64,000 bases of DNA from Anoplopoma fimbria (GCF_027596085.1 NC_072471.1:10666358-10730357), one strand, 5' to 3'. Numbered from the stretch's first letter, positions 39,926-52,910 are shown. Numbers and translations: made by a program. The notes: a model not told the origin generated them from the letters alone.

Positions 39926-40510
39926 CTGAGCCAAGAGCAAGAAGTAGGTGGCAGTAACATTTGATTCTTACCCACCTCACTCATTAACTTCACCCCCAGT
40001 CTCGCGCCATATGGCTGCAGTAGCTGTTTATTCCTCAAGCATGAATGGCAGCAACTACATTTGTTAAGAACAAAAACAGAAAGATCCACACACTGTGCCA
40101 ATGTGCTATTTGTTGCCATGTAAAAAGGCTAACGAAGAAGATAAAGAACACTGGACGTGTGGGATGAAGTAGCGATGTTTGTGTGTTCTCATATAGTGTG
40201 GCACGATGTCCTTTGTCTCTGGGGTCAGTAAGTGGAGTTTCTTTCACATAAAATAGAATTATATGTTCTTCAAATGCGGTTTCAATTCCTAAAGCAAGAA
40301 CAAACCAACCCACATGAAGTCTATTCTTCTTGTCAGCCCACCCCAGATAGATGTATTGAGTATAACATGTCTATTACAAAGTCATTATGGTCAGGCAGAG
40401 CAGCTGCAGTGTAATTCTGACATGAGGGGACCTACCTCCCTGACCTGTGATGTCATTCACATCAGATCTCATATGTCCCACGATGGCTGAGTAGAAAGAG
40501 TTCTATAGGC
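39923..40510. other. Unique non-coding DNA
   Basis: Nothing recognised. Confidence 0.5.
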
Positions 40511-40533
40511 ACATGCACATGCACACAAACACA

Positions 40534-40609
<76 letters not shown>
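40511..40609. repeat. (CA)n microsatellite, about 99 bp
   Basis: Starts with ACATGCACATGCACAC and ACAAACAC variants, then perfect CA from about 40537. Confidence 0.97.
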
Positions 40610-40610
<1 letters not shown>

Positions 40611-43423
40611 TAAGAGACAGAGTAACGCCTAAATTATGTATGGGTGCATTCAGGCACATTATCACATTAAGCGCAGACAGTATGAGCACAAATCCTCAAC
40701 CAAGTGAAAGCAATAGATGCTAAGAACTGCCGTAGGGGGCTAAAGGTAAGAAATAGTAAGCATGATCTCTTTTCTTATGCTTCCTTACTATCAGATAATT
40801 ATTTCTCTCCTCCATCTGTCACTACATCACACCCTTATCCCTGCTCTCTCCCTCTCTAACGTCCACCCCCTCTTACCTCTATCCTCCAATGACCCCTTAG
40901 ACAGAGATACAGGAGAGAGTTAAATAAGTCCGAGAGGGAGAAAAAGTGAACGGAGGAGAAGGAAGTGAGGCAGAACAGAGTTTGAGAAGAGAGGAAAGGA
41001 AAGCAGAGATGTGATCACTCCTCAGAGTGCAAGACCCACATTAAAGAATCTCCAGAGAGAAACAGTAGGTAGAGTAATTCATATTCATAGAGGATTACCT
41101 GATATCCTTGTCACATCTCCACTGCCAAATCAACCAACACACATCCAAACCTGACAGCTATGTAGAAGGATCTTTTGGGGGGACGGCTATAATCCCTCAG
41201 TAAAATAAAATATTTTGCCTTCCAAAACTACACTTTAACATCCTGCATTGAGAGACAGATGGATGATGAAAGTCACACAGATAGAGAACAAGGTGTGGAC
41301 AGCACTAAATGGTGTAATATCTGTATTTTACACTGACTGGCTGAAAACATGAGGTTAACCTGAAATCACACTGAAACTGACAAGTGCAAAGTGTTCAAAA
41401 ATGTATGCTCAATATTCTTTTATATTAGTTTTATCTGGAAGGTATTTTTACATCTCTAGTGGTCCTGGTAAGAGTCAGACCACTGATACATCATAACTAT
41501 ATTACCAATACAAACAGTATCTGTTACTATTCATATACTACTGTGAAATGTTTTGCTATAAAACAAAGTAAAAGCAGTGGTTAGTTGCACTTTTTTCTGC
41601 TTTATTTGTGATCAAATATTCCAATAAAAGTGAATTGGAGCAAAAACATAATTTAACATAGTAATCACCCCTTTTTATCTTGCATATAAAATAGTTTTAT
41701 ATGTAGACCAAATTTTTAACTTTCTCAAAATGTATTCCATCCTCATAGGCAGAGTACATAGCATGACTGTACAGGAATTCTGCCATCCTTGATCAGAGTG
41801 AGATTCATTAAACCTACCAAACTTACACCAATATTGTTCATCAGCAAGAAAACTTTACAAATTATGCAGAGAAGGAAACAAGTACTAGCCAATCAGAAGC
41901 AGAGTAGGATGGTCATTTCTGCTGGTGGAGAAAAAAATCAATCAAACTAACATAAATAAATATAAAATGTTTTCGCTTCATCTGAGCCTTCATACAGACA
42001 GGAACTAAATAATCTTGCCAAGTGGAGCTAGGAGAACCACCTACTGCTCAACAACCTCATCAATCATAGGACATGCACGTCCGGGGACAGTAAGGTTCTA
42101 CAGTTGCCCATTAAAACCACCAAGATCATCATTAGCACCCATCTTCCAAGAATCTGTGATATTGGTGAGAAGAGGTGCCTGTGACCTTGAAACCTTGATA
42201 TGTGTGTGAAGGCAAGCTGGCAAAGACTAAAAGTACACACAGTAAACTTTACTCTAGTGAGGGCAGTAAGAGTGATCTGCATCACATTTTAGACCCAAGA
42301 CACAATTTAACCAAGCGACACACACTCAAGCTTACTTGTAGACAGAAATTCCCTCATCCACCTACCCACCTAGGTTACGTTATTAGGGCTGGAAAGAATA
42401 TTCTTCAACACATTTACATACACAATAACACATATGTGCCTCTCATCACTCCCTAGATGTGCCTGAGGTGAGCTATCTTTAAAGAGACACTTCACATTAA
42501 ATCTGTTATGAAGGTAAAGCATTGTAGTACATTGCAAATGTAATGCGATTCACACCTTGTTTTACTAAAGTTATCCTTTAAATCAGATTAGCAAAATCAG
42601 ACACACCGTTTTGTTAATCCTGTGAGCACGATAGAAAAAAAGTCCACACGCCTCCATTTTCTTGGTGCGGAAGTGAACATTTAGGAGACCGATATCTCAA
42701 AACCGGAGCAAATAAAACAACAATTATTTGCATGGATAGATAAGACATGAGTGAGGTCACAGAAATACACTGCAGCTTGCTTGATTTATGTAAGAGCCGT
42801 TCTAAATTGTGAGAAAGAATTATGGCTGGAAGAGCAGGCAAGCCTCAATGCGCCAGATGTTTTCTTAATGGAATGTGTGCAGCACAGGTGATTAAGTGTT
42901 GGTGTATCGTAATGCCCAGGGCCTCAGCCTCCGATCATTTTGGATTGGCATAATTTGCAGGTTTCTTTTTGGAGAGTCTGAACATTTTTTTTCCCTTGGT
43001 AGCAGAAGGTTTTCTTAGTTTTGGTGTGTGTGACATTTTATCATCACCATAAAAGGTGGATGGTGTGGGAGTCATTAAAATGAAGGACTCTCAGAAGGAT
43101 GACACTTTCTGTTTGAGATCTTCTAAATAAGATATACGACCTTGTCAGTTTTGGTCACTTTTCATTTTTGTGGGGTAATTTTTAAATGCTTAAACATAAT
43201 TCAATTAATATTGTATTGAGGTGGAGGCATGGATATCTCAAAACTTGGATAGTAACTAAATAAATGTACTACAGTATAGTTGTTTGGTACTGACATTTTT
43301 ACAGCTGAAAAAACGTATGACCAGTTAATAAATGATGATGTATTGTTACTATGCTTTTGTATATGGAGTTTAAAATTTGCTCCACATCAAAGAGCTTAAA
43401 CATTGAAGTCCCACACATTTTAA
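40610..43423. other. Unique non-coding DNA with two possible repeat scraps
   Basis: Pyrimidine-rich at 40790-40890 and purine-rich at 40905-41000. Around 42680-42720 and 43215-43255 the word GATATCTCAAAAC recurs in a loosely similar setting, perhaps two scraps of one old repeat. No gene recognised. Confidence 0.35.
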
Positions 43424-43540
43424 TTATCAATAATTAATATCCAATAATATAATATAGACAGTGGCAATGCTGCATTGAACTATTTTTACTTCTGATATAT
43501 TCAGCACATTTTGTTGCTAATACTTTTTCTATGAATTTAG
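43424..43540 (-). repeat. Family B fragment, left part, inverse orientation
   Basis: TATCAATAATTAATATCC, AATAATATAATATAG, TACTTCTGATATATTCAG and CACATTTTGTTGCTAATACT follow the order of the left half of family B read from the minus strand. It is the only B copy in this orientation in the window. Confidence 0.6.
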
Positions 43541-44479
43541 TTTAATCTAGGACTTTTTCTTTTCAGAGAGCATTTTCATAGTGTGATATTGCTCATTTTA
43601 CTTAAAAGCATTGAATACATTTCCACCAGGGGGAAAGTGAGAAAATACTGTATGATTTCTGTCATATATGGGTGTACTAAACCTTTAAAATGGATTCTGG
43701 ATACAATATTGCCTTTTTAAAACCCCAATTGGAAACTGAAATTACTGCAGATGATGAAAACGTTTCCAAAGCCTGAGAGCACAGCGAGTCACTGATAAAG
43801 CATTGAAGAGCATCAAAAATGCATTGGTCTCAGTAGGAAAGACCAACCGAAACCCAATGCCACTAAAGTACAGTCTCACAGTCTCTCTCTCTGTCTGCAG
43901 AACCCTGGTAATATGTTACCTTTGAAGAGCAATAAATGTGGGCTGTATCACAAATCACACGGATCCCATAGTCTGCGTGTTATTTAGTTATTTATGCCTC
44001 ACGGAAAAACGGCTCTCCATTCCTTCCAAGCAGCACTTATTAGTGTCACATATGGAAGATTTCTCCCCCTCAGGTTGTCATGCCAATGTGGAAGTGCAGT
44101 ATGAGTTTTTAAATATGTTTGACTGGAAGGGAAACAGAAGTCTGTGGAGTGTGCGGAGGAATATATGTGTGAGTATTTGATCATTTGTGTGTGTTCGTGT
44201 GAAGGGTATTCGTCCGTGCCTATTTCAGCATTATAATTATAATGCAAGTCATGCCTTTGTGAATTTCTTATGCAATTACGAGAGACGTAGTGAATGCATC
44301 CAGAAGCGTACAGTATGTGTGGGTTCATATAGTGCATGTACCTTTATGTGGCTGAAGATGAGTGTGTGTCTCCATGCGGTTCTCCACATTTTCCACAGAG
44401 CCTCTCTGCAAGTTCCAGGGAATCTGTGCAAAGTGAGACAGAGAAATCAGGGTTTAGCAGGAGAGGGTGCCCAGACATG
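43541..44479. other. Unique non-coding DNA
   Basis: Nothing recognised. GTCTCTCTCTCTGTCTGCAG near 43882-43901 looks like a 3' splice site, but no exon follows. Confidence 0.45.
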
Positions 44480-44650
44480 AAAGCTTGCCGTAATGGAGAT
44501 AATAGGCTCTGGATCGACGAGTGGAGGCCAATAAATTAATGGGCCCTCCTTGACACAAAGTCCATTTGTTAGTTTTGAAGCATTGTGACAGTTAATTACT
44601 GAGGGTTGGCTTCAGTGGACCACTCCACTTAGGCCGCCTCAGAGAAGAAA
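44480..44650. promoter_or_regulatory. Candidate conserved non-coding block
   Basis: Includes CCGTAATGGAGATAATAGG, GAGGCCAATAAATTAATGGG, CCTCCTTGACACAAAGTCC and TGACAGTTAATTACTGAGG. The density of homeodomain-type sites in high-complexity sequence suggests an enhancer; not tested. Confidence 0.3.
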
Positions 44651-45183
44651 AACACTTCCTAGTGTGTTGGAAGACAGAGAGGACAGCTTTAGATGCTGTG
44701 GTTTAAGTGTGTTGGTGTGTGCAAGTGTGGGAATCTGTTTGCTAGAGTGTGTAGGTTGCCTTTTCTATGCCTGTGCTCAATCCATTGGTGCATCCAGGCA
44801 ACCAAAACCTCCCTGTTTCCATGATTTTGCTTTGCCAAATAGGTTATATGCTGCCTTGATTATGTTTTCATCAACATTTTGCCAAATAAAGAAAGTGTGA
44901 CACCCTTGTTCTGCAGATTGGGGTGGATGTCTGGGCATCCAAACACAGGAAATTCACAACGGAGAAGTTTGCTTCAGGCTGGCACTGACTTTCTCAACAT
45001 TTAACCAAGACCATCATTTTTGGAGAGACGGTTAATATGAACACTTTGCATTGGAATTGTGTTGATGTGTTCAATATATATATATGCTCGTCATGATTAT
45101 AAACAAAACATATATGATACTTAAATTATTTATAAATTATCATTATTTGCAGGGCATAGTGTTTATAAGCACAAGTATAGCCT
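44651..45183. other. Unique non-coding DNA
   Basis: Nothing recognised. A short TA run lies at 45075-45084. Confidence 0.5.
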
Positions 45184-45895
45184 TTAAAGGGGACATGTAA
45201 TGCTCATTTTCAGGTTTATACTTGCACTTTTGGTTTCTAGTTGAACAATGTAACATACTTTAAGTGCTAAATTCAACATTTAGTGCATATTGGTTTCCTC
45301 AACACAGTTATCAACATGGCGACGGCTGAGCTAACAGCGCCCATAGGTGAAGTTTGCCTTCAGGGCTTTCTACCAGAAAGGGTTTATTTTAACCCAAATC
45401 ATAATTTTTTCCTTAACCTAACTAGGTAGGTTTGTTGCCTAAACAGAAGGAGATTTATGGCAGAAAGAGCTTTCTGACAAAAAGCCCTGAGGGAAAACTT
45501 CTCTCATGTGCTCCGGCAGCTTGCGGCTAATGGTGCAAACAACGGCAACAGTACTGACAGAGTGAACAGTGTTAACCAGAGGGTGGGCGCTACGCCTACT
45601 AGATGGCGCTGTTGGGCGGGAAGGTGTTATCAGAAACTCGGATTACAACGCACACAGAGGGAGAGTGACTTCATTCTCTGTGCAGGTAGCCATTACTCCA
45701 CTACATCTTTCAGTAACTAACAATTGTTTGCTGCTATTTTTATACAATGAAGGTCGTATAGATATTCTTACATGTTTAAAAAACACACATTATTTTTTCT
45801 CATACTGTCAAATGCTCATTTTAGTCTGTCTCTTTAAGCCCCCTGCCTGCAAAAAAAACAAAACCCAGTCCGCTTTAATTGGCTTGCAAATTTGA
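45184..45895 (+). repeat. Family E element (TTAA-starting MITE-like repeat), interrupted
   Basis: Starts TTAAAGGGGACATGTAATGC, TCATTTTCAGGTTTATACTT, the remembered 5' end of a common teleost MITE-type repeat. After about 45305 other repeat material intervenes. Family E sequence resumes near 45640 and is clear at CATGTTTAAAAAACACAC, TTTTTTCTCATACTGTC, GTCTCTTTAAGCCCCCTGCC and CCCAGTCCGCTTTAATTGG. The 3' terminus is not visible. TTAA at the start hints at a piggyBac-type target site, by analogy only. Confidence 0.65.
45349..45501. repeat. Nested inverted-repeat unit, 23-bp arms
   Basis: GAAGTTTGCCTTCAGGGCTT (45349-45368; arm to 45371) is the near-exact inverse of AAAAAGCCCTGAGGGAAAAC (45479-45498; arm to 45501), about 20 of 23 positions. 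The 107-bp interior carries TTTATTTTAACCCAAATC and CCTTAACCTAACTAGG, words of a TAACC-type repeat common in teleosts. It sits inside the interrupted family E element, so it looks like a nested insertion. Confidence 0.7.
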
Positions 45896-48738
45896 AAAGG
45901 TAGCTCTCAAGCCTTGTGGGGAGATACTCAGATGGATGGAGGTATATCCTAATGAATAATTGCTGGCAAGTCCATATAAGTAGCACTGTTGGTCGGCAGG
46001 TAAAATTATAAACCAGCAAACACGATTTCCTTTTTCCACTTGCCAGATCCTAGTGCGATTGCATCGGATGGGAGATGTGGGCTGATCTCTAATGAGATTA
46101 ACCACAAACATAATCGCTGTATGATCTAATCTGTAGCATTTAATTCACTCATTCATTATATGAAGAATATTTCTCCTACCTCTTTGTCTTCCAACATTTT
46201 CTCCTCTGCTTAGGATTCTCTTAAGCCTCTTCAAAGTCCTCCTACATATAACAGTTTTTTTTTTTTACCAAAGGAGCTCTCTTAAAGGCTAAGGTGCTTT
46301 GTGTTATCTTTCATATTTACCAGGATATAGTATTAACTGTAAAGGGAACATTCTAAAATAAAAAGTCATGAGTCTAAGAATTTTCTTAGAAATTTTGCCA
46401 TCATTCGGTTCCAGAGCCAGAATACATTAAGAAGAAAGACTACCTACCACAGCTATACACGTTGCTGTAGTTCAATTACGGAACAAAAAGCTCTTAAATC
46501 AACTTATTTCTTCGATCTCCTTGTCAAATGCGCCTTGCAACCATCATCTTTATCTCAACAGAAAATGAGGTAGGTGGGATGAATATGTCAGTCACTACCG
46601 ATTGGTAAAAGCAAAAGAAAACTTGCCGAACAGAAAAACAACTCATGAACAAGATATTAGAAAGAATAATGTGAAGCTAGTAAAAGCTTTAGTAAATGCT
46701 AAACAGCAAGCCTAAAAGCTAAAGTAAAAGCTTAACAGCATGCAGTCTAATTATCAGGCTACGTTGATGAAGGTGACATCACTTGTTGATGACATCTCCG
46801 TTGTGATTGATTGCGCTCAGTAGTGGTTTTCATTCAAAAATAAAATTTCTATGTGCACAGAGGGCGTTTGTTTGGGACACATTATTTGGCTTCTGTCACA
46901 TACGATGATGAGTACCTGCTATTCTCTGTCACAATATTCACTAATTGTCAAAGATAATGGTGCTGTCTTTTGGTTTCCTGGCTTTGATGTTGATACTTTA
47001 GAGCACCACATTAACACAGTCTCCATAAGAAATATAATTAAAAATGCCCAAAACATTCTCTCATCTCTTTGTATTTGTGCTCTATTGACAACAAACTCCT
47101 GTTTTTGTTTTTTGTGAAATGTCACTTGAATTATTCTTAAAACTGTTAACTAAATGCCCAGGTGCCATACCTAGAAAACATGTGCAGTCTAGTCTGACAA
47201 CTAGTCTTAGAAAATTGGTATTCATCTCCATTACTCCATCCCTCTTTTTCTTAAAAATAATCACAGAGTAGTAATTTGTATTCCAGCTGAGAAATAGTTC
47301 CAAAGAATACCAATTAGTTGTAGTTTTTTTATTGCTACTGAAGGCACTCAAGAAGGTTATCTCTGCCTCAGCATACAGACCTAGTTTGTTTGTGTGAAGG
47401 TGTGTGCTGGAGTAGTTATGCTTTGACTATTGGATTGGGTTTTCTTATATCTTGAGTCTTTCTGGCAGTTTCACAGCTGTGAAAAGCAACTTTTAAAGTT
47501 TTGCTTCAACAGATGAAATCCTAACCCAAACCAAAGGCCAAAAAGTCCCAATTATTTTATCAAGGCCACACTAACAATGTTTCAGATATTCTTTGTCAAA
47601 TGTTATCTACCTGCATCACATAGTTTTGTGTGAGTAGGTTTCACATTTAGTTTAAATGGCAGACAACTTATTTCAGTAAAGCTCTCCAAATGTCAAACAA
47701 AATTGAAAAACTGATTTAACTTTTGTCACGCTGATCTTGGCAAACAGAGTCTCAAACTCTGTATTCACTGACAATGAAAAATTCAGTGGGGTCAAAACAT
47801 AGAACTGTCCTGCCGGTAAGAAGCTGCTGTTGCTGAAACTTGTGCTTAGCCCTAAAATATATCATTATCTCCAGAGAGGTTATGTGTTTGGTCATGTGTG
47901 TGTGAGTGTGTGAGTGTGTGGGTCCGTGTGTCTGTGACCGAATGAGTGTGCACATCTGTTTCGTGGACAGTTAACTTGCAGTTTTATAATGCAACAGCTA
48001 AGTGTTCACCGCTAACAGAGCTACCAGTGCACACACTGCTGTGACTTGCCGCCACCCAGCCGCTGCTAATGGAGTTTACCCTTCTGTTTTGGCCTGAACG
48101 TATGAAGTGTATTATACGAAGACTTTGAGCCCATTGCTTGAATAACGTTAAACCGCAACTTCTTTTTTCAGTTTGAATGAATTCTGTTTGACAACGCTTT
48201 ACAGCAATGGTAGAATTCATTTAATCACACAATACAGCAGTGGTCGTTGCAGACACACCTGATGGAGATCTGCACTGCAAAGAATACCTTAGTTACCTCT
48301 GGTTTTGGCTCAGTATTTTTTTTAGAAAACTAATAAATATTGACTGTTTTGGGTGGTTCCCTTCCTTATTTACACAGTAAATGTACTGTATCTAGCAAGT
48401 GTTACACTAGTTGAAATTAACCTTTTTGTGTATTATTCTCTCTAATTTCACTGTTATAAGAAATGCATTTTGTACAAAAATTGTGTAGAAAAAAAGGTAT
48501 TCATATCTTACTTTTAAATGTGCACCTTTTAACGAATGAGAAAAGAATGAAATAGAAGCACACAAAAAAATATTGTAGGGAGATCAATGTAAACTTTGAA
48601 ATCTCCCTTTTCTCTTTCTCCAACTGTCTTTTTTTTCACCTTTCACCTAAAATGGTCAATCAATCTATGACTTAAATACCAGTTAATCATTTTCTTTTAG
48701 AAATTGTATTAACAAACAACAAAAAGATTATGCAACTG
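45896..48738. other. Unique non-coding DNA
   Basis: 46010-46160 has conserved-element texture (GCTGATCTCTAATGAG, TTAACCACAAACATAATCGC). 46660-46740 contains loosely repeated AAAGCTT/TAAAAGCT words. GT-rich words at 47895-47925. No gene recognised. Confidence 0.4.
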
Positions 48739-48751
48739 CCCCCCCCCCCCC
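48739..48751. repeat. Poly-C run, 13 bp
   Basis: Thirteen consecutive C, the only such homopolymer in the window. Length errors in sequencing are likely here. Confidence 0.9.
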
Positions 48752-50949
48752 TTCATTTATACCATTAATGGAAAGATCGTAAACATTTTACCTCTCTTCC
48801 ATTAGCTCTGCAACCAATATACACAGATGATGCCACAGGTGCAAACAGAAGCACCTGAGAGAAATAGATTAGTGTCTGTACACAACTTTGGAGAAAATCC
48901 AACAATATAATGTTCATCCTCTATTTATTGACTGGAATAACAGACAACTGCCTGTGTTTGCCCAGGGCTATGTATGTGTGTGACTGGGAGAGCGTTCAAC
49001 TGAGATATAGTGTGAAAGACAATGATCAAAACTAGATAAAAAAACACTACTCTAACTGTATTCAGTTTGAGCAAAAGCGTAAGAAAATCGGAAGAGAAAC
49101 TGAAGAGGGAGGAAGAGAAAATGAAAAGGAGAGTTGCAGACAGAATTAAGGAGGGGAACTCCACTCATTATTCAGCAGGCCCTTTAGATCTCAAACACTG
49201 TCGAGCCTCCTCTGAGTTAAAACAGGCTAAAATAGGAGACAATACATTTTGCAATACGATCATTCTTGAAAAAAAACCCAGAAGACCAGCCTTACTCCTT
49301 TGCCAACCAATGAAGTGGCGCTTTAGACTTTATTGACAGGCGCTTAATTCTGTGAGATCTGGCAAATCTTGTGTTAATAACATGCTGCATTTGCTAGACA
49401 CAAGGTGGGCAATGTTGCCTTATGCTATTCAAAATGCAAAATAACGGCTAGGAAATGTCAATATTCTCCATTGAGAAAAAAACTGTTCTTTACTTCCTTT
49501 AATCAGTCAGTTTTAATATTTACTATGATCTTATGGTTTAGTAATCTCAAAACAACAAAAACCTACTGAGAAAAACTGTGAAAAGTGTGCCGTTTATGCA
49601 TTAGTGTACATTTAAATAAACAATATCTTGTCAAATTAGAACCATGGAAAAAGCTCAGCACAGTGACTTTAATTTTTGTTTCCATCACGATGCTGGTTTG
49701 TTGGCACTAACAGATTCATTATTCTATCAGCCGGTGGTTTATTCAACAAAAATGGAATTTAGCCTTTGTATATGACGGGCCTGCACCCTGCTTTCTCCCA
49801 CTAGTGTATTTTTTTTGTATTTATTGTTGTTGTTTTTTAATTGCTTTTCTTTTCTTAATTTACTCTCACTGACCACTGTTCGTAAACCAAGATGCTCCAC
49901 CAAATTGCCCACAGCGGGCCTCCAAAGTTGTTCATAATGGCCAAGGCAGCTGATATACCATCAGTGTTTTGGCAGCAACATATTACTTAACAAAGCGACT
50001 TCCAAGATTTCTTAATTGCACGTTGAGCACTCATAGCTGGCTTGCTAACATTGACCTATATTCAGCAATTACAATGGGTTAAATTCTGGTTTGCAGAGGA
50101 TGTGAACTCTGCAGCTTCACTGTGAGGACTAGATAACTAGAGAGAAAATTCATGGGGAGCAGGCATTCAGCAGCTCTGTGCACAGGGAGACACTGGCAGC
50201 TGTAAACACATGGACAAGTCTCTTAACCCACTGTTGTGGCCAAATGTCTTTACATCTTAACTGGGGATCAATAAAAGCAACACAATTCTGCATTTGACAG
50301 GCAACAGATTGGCGCTGTTGTGCAAAAGGGAGCTGACTTGCTGCTTTTTTCAACTACCAAATCTCATAAAAAAACAACTTTTGAACTATCTGCTGTAGCC
50401 CCAGATGAGTTCAAAAACAGGTTATATAGAACTGTGAGGTAAAATGATAAGTTTCCTTCTAAGCCACTAGTGCACCAGCGTTTGAGTAGGGAAGACCAAG
50501 GCTATCAAGACCAGGGACAGCTTCCAGCTTAAACCACAACAAGGCTGTGGAGCAGCAACTCTCAACTGAATGTAGAGCATTGAGCGATTTTACAAGGAGC
50601 AGTAGTATGTGAAGGAGCAGCACCATGGAGAGCTCCTCTCCTCAGAGTGCAAGCACTTGCCTGTTGAGCCGCTCACTGTCTCACAACACTGACTTTAAAA
50701 CAGTGGCTTTTCTACAGCATCACAGGGTTTACCCAGGGACAGGTGATCCATCCACCCTTTTTAGCCAAGCAGTGTGCTGTTCTTCCTCTCCTGACTTATC
50801 CCCTTACTCAAGGTTTGAGTTTTATAGCTGCCGAATAAAAGGGAGAGCTCATTTACTTTGCTAACCCAGTTTTTCCAAAAACCACTCTGGAAATTCAAAC
50901 CAACAGCCTCTCCAGGTTCTAAGTCTAGGCTGTTGTTACCCTTCTAGGT
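48752..50949. other. Unique non-coding DNA
   Basis: 49065-49165 is purine-rich. 49860-50000 (ACCACTGTTCGTAAACC, CACAGCGGGCCTCC) has conserved-element texture. No repeat or gene recognised. Confidence 0.4.
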
Positions 50950-51040
50950 GTGATGTAGTACAGTCATTCCCAAATACTGGTTTAGGATTCCTAGGTGCGT
51001 CGAAGGTGATTTTATGAGGGGGTCGCAAAATAAATTAGCA
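50950..51040 (+). repeat. Possible hAT-type element end
   Basis: CAGTCATTCCCAAATACTGG, then GATTCCTAGGTGCGTCGAAG and ATGAGGGGGTCGC, resembles the 5' ends of teleost hAT-type elements (CAGTGGTTCCCAA followed by GGGGGTCGC-like words). I see no matching inverse terminus downstream, so the call is weak. Confidence 0.3.
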
Positions 51041-52028
51041 GAATTTATTCCATAGTCTTTTATTAAACATTAATGTGCAGCACACCTCTGAGCCACATGA
51101 AGGAGCCCGAATGTTCTTATTACTCTGATAACTGTAGCCTACTTTGAACCTTGAATCTGATGTGAAAGGCTAGCTTACAAAAAAAAAAAAAAAGAGATCC
51201 ACCTGAATGCATTTATTTGGTCTCATTTATAAAGTATTTCACATGTGTCTATGTTTTCAATAACACATGCTTAACACTTGTATCTATTAAAGGCATAATG
51301 TCAGCTCAACTGTAAGTCTTTTCACCTGTAATGAAGCAATTAAAGACTCCTCAGATATGTGTTTGGACCTGTAATCAAGAGACTTGGTAGTGACCTTTAC
51401 AGAGTTTAGACATGCTTGGAGGTCGGATTGAAAAAAGAGTCACCCATTTATTCCAACAAAAGAATAAATTAACATCGACTGCACAAATTAAACCCAGTCT
51501 TAATTAGTAATATCCCATACAGACAGGATCCTCCTCTTCTTATTCTTTCATTTACCTTTTATCTGCTGGGAAGGTGCTTTCTTCTCTACAGCAATTTCCC
51601 TTTTTTAAGTGGAACAAATCAGAATTAAGACAGACGGCAAATTAGTATTAGTTATGTCTGAGATCCTTTAAAAGCTTAAATCAAAATACATCATTTTTGC
51701 CATTGTCCAAGACCGTCCAGAATCAGAGAGTTTTACCTTGTCCACATTGATTTTTATGTATGACAGAAAGACAGACTAGCAGACAGACAGAAATAGTAAA
51801 TCCGTAACTCCAGGGACTTGACGTGTAGTTATGCTTCACAGTGTAAGGTTCTTTTTTTGTATTTCCTGTAGCGGCATACATACATTCAAACACTCACATT
51901 CATGTACACAGATGCTCACACACTCAGCAATTTGTTAAAGTGATTCATGAGTAGCAGTATTGGGAACGGATGTCTCGTAGCAGCCACGGTGTCATCCAAG
52001 TATCCTCCTTTTCCTTATTCAAAGTTTT
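51041..52028. other. Unique non-coding DNA with an A16 run
   Basis: A run of 16 A at 51179-51194 could be a retroposon tail, but no SINE body is recognisable before it. Short CA words lie at 51890-51925. Confidence 0.45.
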
Positions 52029-52190
<162 letters not shown>

Positions 52191-52568
52191 TGACAATCTC
52201 CGGCCCAACCGTTCATATCCACCCACATGTTATCCATTTTCATTTGCAGAATTTATACCCTGCACCGTAGCTCTTGGCCTCCTGCTTTAAAATCCATAAG
52301 TTGATTCACAGCTGATGCAACCCAGTATTGCTGTTGTTTTCCCCCCTTATGATTGGTGGTTTACAGGTTTATTACTCGGGTTTGACATATCTTTCTGTGG
52401 GTCAGTGAGCTTATTACTGGATATACCGTAAATCCTCACTATGATTGACAGTGGATCATGACAGCGCTCGCCATAGTCAAGCTGTGGATGTGCTGTTGGG
52501 ATGTGAATACACTGCTGTATAGGTAAAAGCCCTTTCTTATTTATTTGAAAAAAAGTGATAAGCTGTAA
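52191..52568. other. Unique non-coding DNA
   Basis: Nothing recognised. Confidence 0.5.
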
Positions 52569-52910
52569 TTTAAAGGGGTATTTTGCCATTTTGGGAAATA
52601 TGCATAACTTAATAAATTAACATCATGCTGTACTGAGGAATACTTGAAACTAGTGGTTGACCATAAACTCATAAACCCATAAATGACACGCTATTAAACT
52701 AAATAACTATATACTAAGCTATTTTGTTGATTTGCCTCTTGGTGCTCTTGATGAGTTAAGTGCTGTAACTCTTTCTTGGCAAACGGCAGCTGGGCACAGT
52801 GACTTCCTGGAGTCTCTGCTGGTCTCACAGTAACAACAAGACCCAAGTAGCGAGAACGGATGCGATTGTTCTTTCCAGAATGTGAGAACTATTCATTTAA
52901 GCTGGATTTA
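52569..52910. repeat. Family A-related composite element
   Basis: The start, TTTAAAGGGGTATTTTGCC then ATTTTGGGAAATATGC, resembles the family A terminus. The distal part, TCTTTCTTGGC, GCTGGGCACAGTGACTTCC, TGGAGTCTCTGCTGG, ACAACAAGACCCAAGTAGCG and GGATGCGATTGTTC, is sequence I remember at the centre of A-type repeats. Between them (52655-52770) lies AACTCATAAACCCATAAATG material not seen in the other A copies. It is either a subfamily or an element with an insertion. Confidence 0.55.

Noticed and set aside
43882..43901. CT-rich run ending in CTGCAG, resembling an intron end
   Set aside because: Downstream sequence contains early stops in all frames and no donor-exon pattern.
51179..51194. A16 run as a SINE or processed pseudogene tail
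   Set aside because: No retroposon body or promoter boxes are recognisable upstream.
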